Positions 1-8,670 of a stretch of 64,000 bases of DNA are shown here, piece after piece. The stretch's first letter is position 1. Each line of letters begins with the position of its first letter. This stretch comes from Clostridium cylindrosporum DSM 605 (GTDB taxonomy: Bacteria > Bacillota > Clostridia > Clostridiales > Caloramatoraceae): positions 1-64,000 of the forward strand of contig NZ_LFVU01000002.1 of NCBI RefSeq assembly GCF_001047375.1, given 5' to 3'. Both the position numbers and the translations under genes were made by a program. A model generated the notes under the pieces. That model was not told where the DNA came from and did not search any database. It saw only the letters and a program-made list of their open reading frames with translations.

Positions 1-65
1 ACACACAAAATTATTGTACGCTCGCTATAGTTACTGTTTAGTTTTCAATGACCAAGTGCTTTATT

Positions 66-94
66 ATTATAAAATATAATTTTTATTATGTCAA
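66..94 (-). promoter_or_regulatory. consensus sigma-A promoter of an rRNA-type operon (leader runs off left edge)
   Basis: On the minus strand a perfect TTGACA (94-89) and a perfect TATAAT (71-66) are separated by 17 bases. Downstream (about 56-30) the transcript would carry CATTGAAAACTAAACAG, which matches the leader usually found just before 16S rRNA in Firmicutes. The rRNA genes themselves are not in the window, so the operon identity is inferred. A GTCGC/GCGAC hairpin lies upstream at 143-163. Apart from this promoter, the leader and the terminator at 316-362, nothing is seen in 1-365. Confidence 0.7.
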
Positions 95-315
95 CCATAT
101 TTTATAATTTATTTTACTAAGCTTGTTTCAACTAACTTCGTCGCTGATTACCTCGGCGACAAAATATATTTTATCATCATATAAAAACACAAGAAGGATA
201 TACTCTCTTATTTAAAGGAATTATATTAATATTTCTAGATATTACTTTAAATTTCTATGTTTTTTTATGGTAGATATGCTAGGATGTGTTGTTATGAAAA
301 TTATCATAAAATAAA

Positions 316-362
316 AAATCCTAAGAAGTTACCTACTAATATTATGGTACTTCCTAGGATTT
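316..362 (-). terminator. intrinsic terminator of the DEAD-box helicase gene
   Basis: Imperfect stem of about 15 bp (AAATCCTA...TAGGATTT, interrupted by one mismatch and one bulge). On the minus strand it is followed by a run of Ts, directly after the helicase stop codon. Confidence 0.8.
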
Positions 363-365
363 ATT

Positions 366-1517
366 TTAGCTAATTACTATTTCACCTTTATCATCTTTCA
401 TATTGTTTACTCTTGCATACAGTTTCTTCACCTTAGTGTTAACACTTTTTTCTATTAAATCCATGTGCTTTTGCTCTTTAGGTTCAACTAAAGTAATTGC
501 AATTCCATCTTGGCCTGCTCTTCCTGTTCTGCCAATTCTATGTACATAAAGATCTACTTCTCTAGGTATATCATAGTTAATAATATGAGTCACACCTTCA
601 ACATCAAGACCTCTACATGCTATATCACTAGCAACAAGTACTTGTATCTTTAAATCTTTTAAATCCTTCATAACTTTTCTTCTTTTTTGAGGAGTTAAAT
701 CCCCATGAAGTTCATCGCAAAGATATCCTTTATTAAATAGATAATTAAATACCTCTTTAACCTTATCCTTACTTTTACAAAATACAATTGACATAAAAGG
801 CTTCTCTTTATTAATAACAGCTTCAAGAACCTCTTCTTTTTTAAGTTCACCTATGGAAACTGATATCTGAGATATATTTTCAACAACTAAACCTTTCTTT
901 TTAATTCTAATTGTAGAAGGACTTTTCATATGCTTTAGTGTAATAGTTCTAATACCTTTAGGAACCGTTGCAGAAAATAACATTGTTCTTCTATTTGGAT
1001 TTACTTTCTTTATTACTTCATTAAGCTCTTCAATAAACCCCATATTAAGCATTTGGTCCGCTTCATCAATAACTAGGAATCTTACTCTAGATAAATCTAA
1101 TGTCTTTCTTTGAACATGATAAAGTATTCTACCAGGTGTACCAACTACTATATGACTTTCACTTTTAAGCTTTCTTATTTGTCTTTCAACATCTTGGCCT
1201 CCAAATATAGAAAGGACCTTATAATCATCATTTGAAAGCTTTTCTACTTCTTGAGTTATCTGAGCCGCGAGTTCCCTTGTTGGTGTTATTATTAAGGATT
1301 GGATTTCATCCTTATTTATATTAATAGATTGTAGTATTGGAAGTAAAAACGCTAATGTTTTACCTGTACCAGTTTGGGACTCAACTACTATGTCCTTTTT
1401 ATCAAATCCTAGCGGTATTACTTTTTCTTGTACTTCAGTTGGTGTTACTATTCCTGTTTTCTTTAGTCTTTCACACAGAATCTTGTTAACTCCAAGGTCT
1501 GAGAAGTTTTTACTCAT
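366..1517 (-). CDS. DEAD-box ATP-dependent RNA helicase
   Basis: RNA helicase of superfamily 2, 383 residues, the length of the minimal DEAD-box core without a long C-terminal tail. Visible in order are the Q motif region (residues 5-35), motif I SQTGTGKT (about 47), motif Ia PTRELA (about 80), GG, TPGR, DEAD (about 150), SAT (about 183), and motif VI HRIGRTGR (about 325). A good ribosome site (AAAGGGAG) precedes ATG. Family members unwind short RNA duplexes in ribosome assembly, mRNA decay or cold adaptation; which role applies here cannot be read from the core. It is monocistronic with its own terminator. Confidence 0.95.
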   Translation of the reverse strand: MSKNFSDLGVNKILCERLKKTGIVTPTEVQEKVIPLGFDKKDIVVESQTGTGKTLAFLLPILQSININKDEIQSLIITPTRELAAQITQEVEKLSNDDYKVLSIFGGQDVERQIRKLKSESHIVVGTPGRILYHVQRKTLDLSRVRFLVIDEADQMLNMGFIEELNEVIKKVNPNRRTMLFSATVPKGIRTITLKHMKSPSTIRIKKKGLVVENISQISVSIGELKKEEVLEAVINKEKPFMSIVFCKSKDKVKEVFNYLFNKGYLCDELHGDLTPQKRRKVMKDLKDLKIQVLVASDIACRGLDVEGVTHIINYDIPREVDLYVHRIGRTGRAGQDGIAITLVEPKEQKHMDLIEKSVNTKVKKLYARVNNMKDDKGEIVIS

Positions 1518-1611
1518 TTTACATCTCCCTTTTCCTATTCAATTTAAGGATTAATCTCCTTATATTATCTCCTCTTTATGTATATATAATTACTTAGAAT
1601 ATAAAAAAATA

Positions 1612-1629
1612 AGCAGGCGTAAACCTGCT
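1612..1629 (-). terminator. intrinsic terminator after the tRNA pair
   Basis: AGCAGG/CCTGCT stem with a six-base loop, followed on the minus strand by TTATTTTTTTAT, 24 bases beyond the tRNA-Glu CCA end. Confidence 0.75.
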
Positions 1630-1652
1630 AAATGAATTATATTATCTAATTC

Positions 1653-1727
1653 TGGTGACCCCTAGGGGAATCGAACCCCTGTTACCACCGTGAAAGGGTG
1701 GTGTCTTAACCGCTTGACCAAGGGGCC
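1653..1727 (-). tRNA. tRNA-Glu (UUC)
   Basis: A 75-base cloverleaf on the minus strand with acceptor GGCCCCT pairing AGGGGTC. The anticodon loop CTTTCAC gives anticodon TTC, the T loop is GGTTCGATTC, and CCA is encoded. It forms one transcript with the tRNA-Leu just upstream. Confidence 0.96.
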
Positions 1728-1731
1728 AAAA

Positions 1732-1815
1732 TGGTGCGGATGGAGGGACTTGAACCCCCACGTACTTGACACTAGATCCTAAGTCTAGCGCGTCTGCCAA
1801 TTCCGCCACATCCGC
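1732..1815 (-). tRNA. tRNA-Leu (UAG)
   Basis: An 84-base class II tRNA with acceptor GCGGATG pairing CATCCGC. The anticodon loop CTTAGGA gives anticodon TAG. It has the long variable arm expected for leucine, T loop GGTTCAAGTC, and an encoded CCA. It lies 4 bases upstream of tRNA-Glu. Confidence 0.96.
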
Positions 1816-1895
1816 TTAACATATGTCATTATATTTCTTTCTATTTAATTTGTCAACTTAATTTTACAAAAAAATATATTTCCTTATTTTAGTCT

Positions 1896-1923
1896 TTGAA
1901 TTGACCTTAATTAATGTTATAAT
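1896..1923 (+). promoter_or_regulatory. promoter of the NlpC/P60 gene
   Basis: TTGAAT (1896-1901), 16 bases, then TATAAT (1918-1923). Transcription would start near 1930, inside the longest open frame. This rules out the upstream ATG at 1901-type starts and supports initiation at 1949. Confidence 0.6.
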
Positions 1924-1948
1924 TTTCTGTAGAAGGAGGGTGATAAAA

Positions 1949-3169
1949 CTGAGACTTACGAAAAAGTTAATAGTTGCTACGACCTCTTTACTTCTTATGA
2001 CAATGGGGACAGCCTTTGCTGCTCCATTAAGTCAAACAAAAAGCCAGCTAAACAAAAGTAAACAACTTTATAACGAAGCCGTTAGAAAAGTTGAATCTTT
2101 GGAAATTCAAGTTGAAAAACTTGACTCTCAAATTGAAAATGCTATGGCAAAACTTAATGATACTAATAAAAAAATTAGTGCTTCAAAGTCCGCTATAACT
2201 AAAACTGAGGGAGAAATTAAGGTTATCTCAAGAAACATAAACGAAGAGCAAAAGCTGTTCGGAGAGCGTATGGAAGCTCTATACATAAATGGTGTAACAA
2301 GCTACGTTGATGTAGTACTTGAAGCTACAAGCTTTAGTGACTTTATTTCAAGAGTAGATACTGTTAAAACACTAATAGAATTTGATAACCAAATTATAAA
2401 AGGATTAAATACACAAAAAACTATGCTGGCAAATAAGAAAAAAGGACTTGAAAAGGAACAAGCTAGTCTTGTTGCTCTTCAAACTGAAAGTAAAAAAGAG
2501 GTAGCAGCGCTAAGTAACAAGAAAAAAGAACAGAATACTGTTATTGCTGATTTAAGGACGAAAACACAAACATATGCTGCAGATATAAAGGCATATCAAG
2601 CTGCAGTAACACAAGCTCTTTTAGTAGAGTCTAACTCAGGCACATCTAACACTTCTAATTCAATCACATCTAATAATTCGTCAAAGCCTAGTACTTCTAA
2701 TAATTCTAGTAGTTCTAGCACATCTAACACTTCTGACAATAAGCCAAGTAAACCAAGCACAAGCAAAGGTAATGGCGGTGGAACTGTTGATGTTCCAAGC
2801 AGAGGTGATGGCGACGCATCAGCACAGGAAGTAATAAACTATGCAAGAAGATTCCTTGGAACACCATATGTATGGGGTGGAACAACTCCATCTGGATTTG
2901 ACTGTTCAGGATTCACTTCATATGTTTTCAGAAATGCAGCCGGTATAAGTTTACCACGTGTATCTGGTGCCCAAGCTGGAACTGGTACATACATTGGCTC
3001 AAAGGGAAGTCTTCAACCAGGTGACCTAGTATTCTTTGGTAGTCCTACACATCACGTTGGGATATACACAGGAAATGGTAATTACATTCATGCACCAAGA
3101 ACTGGTGATGTTGTAAAGGAAGTACCTATGAATCGTTCAGATTTTACACATGGAAGAAGATTACTTTAA
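1949..3169 (+). CDS. secreted NlpC/P60 peptidoglycan endopeptidase with coiled-coil N-terminus
   Basis: Predicted secreted cell-wall hydrolase of the CwlO/PcsB layout. It has a signal peptide (K-K, hydrophobic stretch, cut near AFA-AP), a long coiled coil (about residues 25-220 of this start), a Ser/Thr/Asn-rich linker, and a C-terminal NlpC/P60 domain. The domain shows the catalytic Cys in FDCSGF, the His in HHVGIY and a further His in YIHAP; the family cleaves D-gamma-glutamyl-diamino acid bonds in stem peptides. The best start is CTG at 1949, nine bases after GGAGG; ATG choices upstream lie before the likely transcription start. The in-frame GTG at 1940 touches the ribosome site. Coiled-coil partners of FtsEX are known for this layout, but no ftsEX is nearby. 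Confidence 0.9.
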   Translation: MRLTKKLIVATTSLLLMTMGTAFAAPLSQTKSQLNKSKQLYNEAVRKVESLEIQVEKLDSQIENAMAKLNDTNKKISASKSAITKTEGEIKVISRNINEEQKLFGERMEALYINGVTSYVDVVLEATSFSDFISRVDTVKTLIEFDNQIIKGLNTQKTMLANKKKGLEKEQASLVALQTESKKEVAALSNKKKEQNTVIADLRTKTQTYAADIKAYQAAVTQALLVESNSGTSNTSNSITSNNSSKPSTSNNSSSSSTSNTSDNKPSKPSTSKGNGGGTVDVPSRGDGDASAQEVINYARRFLGTPYVWGGTTPSGFDCSGFTSYVFRNAAGISLPRVSGAQAGTGTYIGSKGSLQPGDLVFFGSPTHHVGIYTGNGNYIHAPRTGDVVKEVPMNRSDFTHGRRLL

Positions 3170-3192
3170 AAAATGATGACTCAAAATAAATG

Positions 3193-3225
3193 ACGTAAGT
3201 TCACGCTTACGTTATTTATTTTTTT
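3193..3225 (+). terminator. intrinsic terminator of the NlpC/P60 gene
   Basis: ACGTAAG/CTTACGT stem (3193-3212) with a six-base loop followed by TATTTATTTTTTTG. Confidence 0.8.
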
Positions 3226-3359
3226 GTTTAATCTTTCATATTATAGCCTTAAGAATTTATTTTATACATTTATATTATCAACATATAAAAATTAAATATT
3301 AACAAAGCAATTACAAATTAATTAAGTCTTTTATTATATATATATATATAATTAGATAT

Positions 3360-3401
3360 AAAAAAAGCTATAAAATACAAAAGTGTATCTTATAGCTTTT
3401 T
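3360..3401 (-). terminator. terminator of the amino acid ABC transporter operon
   Basis: Long stem AAAAAAGCTATAA...TTATAGCTTTTTT with A-run and T-run flanks, just beyond the ATPase stop codon. The gap 3226-3359 holds only AT-rich sequence including a short TA microsatellite. Confidence 0.8.
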
Positions 3402-3405
3402 TTAT

Positions 3406-4128
3406 TTATATAACCTTTGATAAAAATTCTCTTGTTCTAACTTCCTTTGGATTATTGAAAATTTCCTCTGGAGTACCCTCTTCAAGTATTTTTCCATCAT
3501 CCATGAAAATTACTCTGTCTGCAACTTCTCTAGCAAATCCCATTTCATGGGTAACAACGATCATTGTCATACCTTCCTTTGCAAGCTCCTTCATAACCTC
3601 AAGAACTTCTCCAACCATTTCAGGATCAAGTGCAGATGTTGGTTCATCAAATAGCATAACTTCTGGTGACATAGCAAGTGCCCTTGCAATAGCTATTCTT
3701 TGTTTTTGTCCACCTGACAACTGTGAAGGGTAATAGTTTGCTCTATCTTTAAGCCCTACTCTTGATAAAAGGTTTAATGCAGTATTTTTAGCATCACTTT
3801 CTAAACTTTTCTTAACCATTTTAGGGGCAATTGTTAAATTCCCCATTACATCCATGTGCGGAAATAAATTAAAATGTTGAAATACCATACCCATTTTCTG
3901 TCTATATTTATCTAAATTCTTTATATCATTTTTTATAGATGTTCCATCAAAAATAACATCGCCTTCTGTTGGCTCTTCTAAAAAATTTAAGCATCTTAAA
4001 AAAGTGCTTTTCCCAGAACCCGATGGTCCAATAACAACTACAACTTCACCTTTTTTTATGTGAGCATCTACCCCTTTTAGTACGTGAAGATCTCCAAATT
4101 TCTTGTGTAAGTTTTCAACCTTAATCAT
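3406..4128 (-). CDS. glnQ: polar amino acid ABC transporter, ATP-binding protein
   Basis: Cytoplasmic ATPase of a polar amino acid importer (GlnQ/ArtM/HisP family), 240 residues, the usual length. It shows Walker [10 protein letters not shown] (about 33-41), a Q loop, the ABC signature LSGGQKQR (about 137), Walker B VMLFDEP followed by TSALDPE, and the H loop VTHEMGFA. It is the last gene of a three-gene minus-strand operon (binding protein, permease, ATPase). Its ATG shares one base with the permease stop codon, which implies translational coupling. Substrate is not certain; glutamine, arginine or cystine are all carried by this family, so the symbol marks the family only. Confidence 0.93.
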   Translation of the reverse strand: MIKVENLHKKFGDLHVLKGVDAHIKKGEVVVVIGPSGSGKSTFLRCLNFLEEPTEGDVIFDGTSIKNDIKNLDKYRQKMGMVFQHFNLFPHMDVMGNLTIAPKMVKKSLESDAKNTALNLLSRVGLKDRANYYPSQLSGGQKQRIAIARALAMSPEVMLFDEPTSALDPEMVGEVLEVMKELAKEGMTMIVVTHEMGFAREVADRVIFMDDGKILEEGTPEEIFNNPKEVRTREFLSKVI

Positions 4129-4808
4129 TACTTTAATCTCCTTTCCAAAACACCAAGTGCCTTTGATAAAGTAAATGTTAATACAAAGTAAATAATTGCC
4201 GCTACAATTAATGGTGGGAATGGGCTGAATGTTGCTGATGTTATAGTTTGAGCATTATACATAATTTCTTGAATTCCTATAACTGAAACTATAGAGGATT
4301 CTTTAATAACAACTATAAATTCATTCCCAAGTGCAGGAAGTATATTTTTTATAGCCTGTGGAAGAATAATATATCTCATAGCTTGTACCTTATTCATTCC
4401 CAAGCTTCTAGCTGCTTCCATTTGACCATTGTCTATAGATTCTATTCCCGCTCTTATAATTTCCGCAACATAAGCAGCACTATTAAGAGAAATAGCTATA
4501 ATACAAGCCATAAAACCTATAACATCTCCACCGAAAATTGTGTCTCCCCTTGAATTAACCCCTAAAGCTGGAAGTATAGCATAATAAAAGATAGACAACT
4601 GAATTAAAAGTGGAGTACCTCTTATAAATTCAATATAAGCTACTGAAATACTCTTTAATATTTTGCTTTTAGAAAGCTTCATTAATGCTAGTCCTGTTCC
4701 AATAATTGCACCTATTAAAACTGAAAATATCGCTAATAAAATAGTGTTCTTTGTACCTGATATATATAATGGATAGTACTCTGAAAGAAAACTAAAGTCT
4801 AAACTCAA
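4128..4808 (-). CDS. glnP: polar amino acid ABC transporter, permease
   Basis: Inner-membrane permease, 226 residues, of the HisM/GlnP family. It has an N-terminal membrane helix (about 20-45) and further helices at about 55-75, 95-115, 150-170 and 190-215. The EAA motif [22 protein letters not shown]-type loop lies near residues 130-150 and contacts the ATPase. It needs a partner ATPase (next gene) and binding protein (preceding gene). One permease gene implies a homodimer. Confidence 0.92.
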   Translation of the reverse strand: MSLDFSFLSEYYPLYISGTKNTILLAIFSVLIGAIIGTGLALMKLSKSKILKSISVAYIEFIRGTPLLIQLSIFYYAILPALGVNSRGDTIFGGDVIGFMACIIAISLNSAAYVAEIIRAGIESIDNGQMEAARSLGMNKVQAMRYIILPQAIKNILPALGNEFIVVIKESSIVSVIGIQEIMYNAQTITSATFSPFPPLIVAAIIYFVLTFTLSKALGVLERRLK

Positions 4809-4827
4809 CTTAATCCCTCCTTAAAAT

Positions 4828-4855
4828 GAAAATAGTGGATATATCCACTATTTTC
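4828..4855 (-). other. 28-bp perfect palindrome between binding-protein and permease genes
   Basis: Each half is GAAAATAGTGGATA or its complement (14 bases). It lies between the binding-protein stop and the permease ribosome site (CCTCC at 4816-4820 on the plus strand). Intercistronic stems at this place in importer operons are known to protect the upstream binding-protein mRNA or to terminate part of the transcripts. That role is inferred here. Confidence 0.65.
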
Positions 4856-4858
4856 CAA

Positions 4859-5692
4859 TTACTTCTTTTCGTTTAAAGCATTCGCATCTTTAATAAACTT
4901 TTGCATTAAATTTTCTTTTTCAACTCTTGCAATAGTTTTATTAACAGAATCAACTAAATCCTTGTTACCTTTTTTAATTGCAACTGCAATACCTGAGTAG
5001 TTAACTCCTACTTCAAATGGAGCCATTGTAATATCTGTTCCAGTTTTCTTAATCCATTGTTCAGCAACTACTTTTTCAAGAACAAGGGCATCTATATTTT
5101 TGTTTTTAAGTTCTTGTATAAGATTTGGTATGTTAGCAACCGCTTTCGGCTTAGAAGCCTTAAATTCGTTTTTAACAATTTCTTCTTGTATTGATCCCTT
5201 TTGAGCTCCTACAGTAAGTCCCTTTAGGTCATTTACAGATTTAATCTTTCCTGCATTTTCTTTTCTAATTAATAAAGTTTGTGGTGAATCTTTATAGTAT
5301 AGTTCTGAGAAGTCTACACTTTGTCTTCTCTTATCTGTAGGAGTCATACCCGCTACAACCATATCTATATTACCAGCATTTAACGCTTCAAGCAGACCAT
5401 CAAAGTTCATGCTTTTTATTTCAAGCTTTACTCCTAAATCCTTAGCTATTTCCTGTGCAAGAGCTATATCTGCTCCAACAACTTCACTTTTTCCGCTTTT
5501 TACAGTTCTGAACTCAAAAGGAGGAAACTCTGGATTTGTTGCAAGAATTATTTTTTTACTTTGTTTTATCTTATCAACTATTCCTGATGGCTTTTGCCCT
5601 GCTTCCTTAGAATTTGAGCATGATACTAGTGAAAAAATCATTACTGTACTTAAAATTCCAACTGTTACCTTTTTTAATAAACCTTTTACCAT
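4859..5692 (-). CDS. amino acid ABC transporter substrate-binding lipoprotein
   Basis: Extracellular lipid-anchored binding protein, 277 residues, of family 3 solute-binding proteins. It has a lipoprotein signal ending in LVSC (Cys about 25). The mature domain starts ATNPEFPPFEF, with the family signature around GADIALAQEIAKDLG, MNFDGLLEALNAG, and VVAGMTPTDKRRQSVDFSE. The conserved Arg-Asp/Ser elements bind the amino acid alpha groups. It is first in the operon with the permease and ATPase and has its own promoter upstream. Substrate cannot be settled from motifs alone. Confidence 0.93.
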   Translation of the reverse strand: MVKGLLKKVTVGILSTVMIFSLVSCSNSKEAGQKPSGIVDKIKQSKKIILATNPEFPPFEFRTVKSGKSEVVGADIALAQEIAKDLGVKLEIKSMNFDGLLEALNAGNIDMVVAGMTPTDKRRQSVDFSELYYKDSPQTLLIRKENAGKIKSVNDLKGLTVGAQKGSIQEEIVKNEFKASKPKAVANIPNLIQELKNKNIDALVLEKVVAEQWIKKTGTDITMAPFEVGVNYSGIAVAIKKGNKDLVDSVNKTIARVEKENLMQKFIKDANALNEKK

Positions 5693-5727
5693 ATTTATCT
5701 CCTCACTTAATTCATTATCTCATTGCT

Positions 5728-5756
5728 ATTATACATTCAATATTATATTTATTCAA
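5728..5756 (-). promoter_or_regulatory. promoter of the amino acid ABC transporter operon
   Basis: On the minus strand TTGAAT (5756-5751), 17 bases, TATAAT (5733-5728), about 35 bases before the binding-protein ATG. Confidence 0.65.
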
Positions 5757-5947
5757 GAAATAAAACATCATTTCTTTATAAAAATTTCAAATCCTTTATA
5801 TAGACTTCCCTTGCTAAAACATCTTTATTATTTTAGTCATTTAATTAAGGTAATATATTATGGAAATTTTTTATAATAATTCTTTATAATGTATATAACT
5901 CACATTTTATAACTTATAACTTTAATCTGTATGTTTATCATAAATTT

Positions 5948-5956
5948 TGATATAAT
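5948..5956 (+). promoter_or_regulatory. extended -10 promoter element of the cyclophilin gene
   Basis: TGATATAAT (TGn plus TATAAT) with no convincing -35 box, 41 bases before the chosen ATG. Between 5757 and 5947 only AT-rich DNA is seen. Confidence 0.45.
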
Positions 5957-5996
5957 ACTAATGAAAAATATATTTACATAGGAAAGGATGATACAT

Positions 5997-6518
5997 ATGT
6001 CACAAAATCCAATCGTAACAATAGAAATGGAAAATGGTAATGTAATTAAGGCTGAACTTTACCCTGAAGTTGCTCCTAATACTGTTAAGAACTTTATATC
6101 TCTTATTAATAAAGGATTCTATAATGGAGTTATATTCCATAGAGTTATTCCAGGGTTTATGATACAAGGTGGAGACCCTGATGGAACAGGTATGGGTGGA
6201 CCAGGTTACTCAATTAAAGGTGAATTTAAATCAAATAACTTTAATAATGACCTAAAACACACAAGAGGTGTTCTTTCAATGGCAAGATCATTTGTTAGGG
6301 ATTCAGGTGGATCACAGTTTTTCGTAATGACTTCAGACTCACCACATCTTGATGGAGACTACGCTTCATTTGGTAAAGTTATAGAAGGTATGGAAGCAGT
6401 TGATGCAATTGTAAACTCTAAGAGAGATAGAAGTGATAAGCCTCTTGAAGATCAAAAAATGAAGACAGTAACAGTAGATACTTTCGGCGTAGAATATGCT
6501 GAACCTGAAAAAATGTAG
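5997..6518 (+). CDS. peptidyl-prolyl cis-trans isomerase, cyclophilin type
   Basis: Cytoplasmic cyclophilin, 173 residues from this start, no signal peptide. It catalyses proline cis-trans isomerisation. The family core is visible: [24 protein letters not shown] with the catalytic Arg, [25 protein letters not shown], and SFGKVIEGM. The tryptophan of the eukaryotic cyclosporin site is absent (LDGDYASFG). The start is ATG 5997, nine bases after GGAAAGG. The ATG at 5988 abuts that ribosome site and is unlikely. Confidence 0.95.
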   Translation: MSQNPIVTIEMENGNVIKAELYPEVAPNTVKNFISLINKGFYNGVIFHRVIPGFMIQGGDPDGTGMGGPGYSIKGEFKSNNFNNDLKHTRGVLSMARSFVRDSGGSQFFVMTSDSPHLDGDYASFGKVIEGMEAVDAIVNSKRDRSDKPLEDQKMKTVTVDTFGVEYAEPEKM

Positions 6519-6526
6519 TTTTAACT

Positions 6527-6550
6527 AAGGCATAGATTAATCTATGCCTT
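6527..6550. terminator. bidirectional terminator between cyclophilin and pncC
   Basis: Perfect 24-bp palindrome made of AAGGCATAGATT and its complement, followed by TTATTTTG on the plus strand. It overlaps the last codons of the convergent pncC gene. Confidence 0.75.
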
Positions 6551-7001
6551 TTATTTTGTCATAAAGTGCTTTTAAAGAAGCTTCTACTGCCTTATTTCTA
6601 ATTTCTTGTCTTTCTCCAGAAAACTTCTTTTCTATAAAACTGCTATCTCCATCAATATAAAATCCTATATATACAAGCCCTAAAGGTTCTCCACTAGGAC
6701 CTGCAACTCCCGTAGTTGATATACCTATGTTACTTCCAGAAGTTTTTGCTATACCCCTAGCCATTTCGATTGCAGTTTCAGAACTTACATCTGAAAACTC
6801 TTCTATCGTTTTAGATTTTACTCCAAGTCTTTTTATTTTAGATTCTATACTATAGCTAACTACACCCTCAAGTAACACCTTTGATATACCAGGAAAATTT
6901 ACTAATTTACCACATAGTAATCCTCCTGTAAGTGATTCTGCTATAGATATAGTCTTGTTTTTATCACATAGTACTTTTCCGATGTCATTTTCAATACCCA
7001 T
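6537..7001 (-). CDS. pncC: CinA C-terminal-type nicotinamide-nucleotide amidohydrolase
   Basis: Stand-alone CinA-C/PncC protein, 154 residues. The family deamidates nicotinamide mononucleotide to nicotinate mononucleotide in NAD salvage. Visible are ISIAESLTGGLLCGKL with the catalytic Ser, GVVSYS, and the GISTTGVAGPSG motif (about 95-106). The COG1058 MoCF-like domain of full CinA is missing, as in single-domain PncC. Start MGIEND follows a GGAGG-type site. Confidence 0.9.
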   Translation of the reverse strand: MGIENDIGKVLCDKNKTISIAESLTGGLLCGKLVNFPGISKVLLEGVVSYSIESKIKRLGVKSKTIEEFSDVSSETAIEMARGIAKTSGSNIGISTTGVAGPSGEPLGLVYIGFYIDGDSSFIEKKFSGERQEIRNKAVEASLKALYDKIKGID

Positions 7002-7162
7002 ATTTATCTATCCTCCCTAATACAAATTAAATATATTGTAATAAAAATACATCCTTCTTTTATTTATTCCTATTACTCCAAAAATTAATTTTTTTTCCCC
7101 TAATAATTAAGAGGTTATTGACAAATAATAATCTATATACCCAAGTAGGAGGTTATCAGATT

Positions 7163-7906
7163 ATGAGATGTTTACTAAGCAAAAAAATTATAGCATCTTT
7201 ATGTGTAAGTTTACTATTGTTAATATCCTTTATTTCAATTATCCCTAAAAATTCCTACGCTTATTCTCAAAATACTAATGAAAAGATAATATATTTAACA
7301 TTTGATGACGGTCCTTCGAAGAAAGTTACCGAAGATGTGTTAGACATATTGCAAGCATATAAGGTTAAAGCAACCTTTTTTGTTGTTGGAGAACAATTCA
7401 AAGGAAATGAGAGCGTTTTAAAAAGGATTCATAATGAAGGACATTCACTAGGACTTCATAGCTATACACATAATTTTTCTAAACTTTACAATGGAAATAT
7501 CGTGAATCAGGAGTTTTTTATAGGTGAAATGTTAGAATGCCAAAAAGAACTTAAAGAAATAACTGGTGTAGAATCAACTATTTTGCGTTTTCCAGGTGGA
7601 AGCCACAAAAGACTAAGTGATTCACTTTTAGATGAGTTAAATAAACATAATTTAAAAGTATATGATTGGACCCATAGCTCCGAGGATGCAGTTAATCTTA
7701 AATCCCCACCTTGCAAATTATTTAAAAACTCTCTAAAAAAGATTCCATCATGTAAGAAAGCTCCTGGAGCTATATTATTAATGCATTGTAATGGTAGCAA
7801 TAAAAATTCCGTAAAAGCACTTCCCTTAATAATTGAACATTATCAAAAAGAAGGATATAAATTTCTAACAATAACCCCTAATACCCCTGTGTATCACTGT
7901 GAATAA
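7163..7906 (+). CDS. exported polysaccharide deacetylase (NodB/PdaA-like)
   Basis: Predicted exported or membrane-anchored carbohydrate esterase family 4 enzyme, 247 residues. A signal sequence (about residues 8-28) precedes the NodB domain. It shows the metal site Asp-Asp in TFDDGP, HSYTH giving H-x3-H, the RFPGGS motif (usually RPPxG), and a late LMHCNG with the His expected at the end of the domain. The length and the RFPGGS/KAPGAILLMH pattern fit peptidoglycan or muramic-acid deacetylases. The start is ATG 7163, ten bases after AGGAGG; the TTG at 7118 lacks a ribosome site. Confidence 0.9.
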   Translation: MRCLLSKKIIASLCVSLLLLISFISIIPKNSYAYSQNTNEKIIYLTFDDGPSKKVTEDVLDILQAYKVKATFFVVGEQFKGNESVLKRIHNEGHSLGLHSYTHNFSKLYNGNIVNQEFFIGEMLECQKELKEITGVESTILRFPGGSHKRLSDSLLDELNKHNLKVYDWTHSSEDAVNLKSPPCKLFKNSLKKIPSCKKAPGAILLMHCNGSNKNSVKALPLIIEHYQKEGYKFLTITPNTPVYHCE

Positions 7907-7920
7907 ATTAATAATAAAAG

Positions 7921-7956
7921 TAGAGTCTGAATTTAGTATACTAAAAACAGACTCTA
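7921..7956. terminator. bidirectional terminator between deacetylase and GNAT genes
   Basis: TAGAGTCTG/CAGACTCTA stem (9 bp) with AT-rich flanks, between two convergent genes. Confidence 0.7.
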
Positions 7957-7960
7957 TTAT

Positions 7961-8470
7961 TTATTGTATATTTTTTTCAAAACATACATATTCTCCTCTT
8001 CTTGCTGATAATACTCCAACCTTCTCATATCCTAACTTTTCGTAAAATCTAATTGCTTTTTTATTTTCTACCGCAGTATCAAGTCTTATTGCCTTGTAAC
8101 CCTTAGAGGCTGCAAAAGTATTTGTAAAATCCATGATTTCCTTTGCAACTCCATTACCCTGATACTTTGGGGACACACATAATCTATGAATGATTAAACT
8201 TTTTTCTTTCTCATACTTCCAATCTAAATTTTCATAACCTTTATCATCATGTTCATTTAAAACTATAAATCCTTTAATTGTTTCATCTTCAACCTTTACA
8301 AATAACTCTTCTTTTTCCATATCATTTAGTATAATTTCTTCATTTGGATAATTTTCATTCCATTGATACAATCCTTCAGTATTCATGCTAATTATTGTGT
8401 CTTTTAGTACGTCCATAATTTTAGGTAAGTTATTTTTATTAGCCTTTGTTATCAATGTTTGTACCTCCAT
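7961..8470 (-). CDS. GNAT family N-acetyltransferase
   Basis: Acetyl-CoA-dependent acetyltransferase, 169 residues. Motif A is clear at about residues 105-125: LCVSPKYQGNGVAKEIMDF with the Q/RxxGxG/A loop that binds CoA pyrophosphate. It is followed by AIRLDTAVENKKAIRFYEKLGYEKVG, the usual motif B. The acceptor substrate is unknown. It stands alone between terminators. Confidence 0.88.
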   Translation of the reverse strand: MEVQTLITKANKNNLPKIMDVLKDTIISMNTEGLYQWNENYPNEEIILNDMEKEELFVKVEDETIKGFIVLNEHDDKGYENLDWKYEKEKSLIIHRLCVSPKYQGNGVAKEIMDFTNTFAASKGYKAIRLDTAVENKKAIRFYEKLGYEKVGVLSARRGEYVCFEKNIQ

Positions 8471-8604
8471 GTTTAATAATTTATTGCTATATATAAATTT
8501 TTCATAATGATATATTATATTATTTAAATTCTCCTGTCTAGATAATTAATTTTAATTTTACATTACAAATTTCATACACACTTGTAAAATTTTGAAACAG
8601 AAAG

Positions 8605-8637
8605 GAACACCTTATTTATATACTAAATAAGGTGTTC
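8605..8637 (-). terminator. probable terminator of the fatty-acid operon
   Basis: GAACACCTTATTTA paired with TAAATAAGGTGTTC (14 bp) just beyond the accDA stop. The T-tract on the minus strand is weak (CCTTTCTGTTTC), so it may instead protect the mRNA end. The rest of 8471-8670 shows no gene. Confidence 0.6.
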
Positions 8638-8670
8638 AAAATTTTTATAAATATAATCTTTAATCGAACA

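Noticed and set aside
1901-1948. Longer start for the NlpC/P60 gene
   Set aside because: The -10 box TATAAT (1918-1923) lies inside this stretch, so it would not be transcribed, and it adds a non-signal-like N-terminus.
3339-3352. TA microsatellite
   Set aside because: Short AT repeat in an AT-rich gap with no associated structure beyond the nearby terminator.
3383-3733. 116-codon plus-strand frame over the ABC ATPase
   Set aside because: It is the antisense shadow of a well-supported ATPase, with no ribosome site.
7118-7162. TTG start of the deacetylase and TTGACA as a -35 box
   Set aside because: No ribosome site precedes TTG, and no -10 box lies at the right distance from TTGACA.
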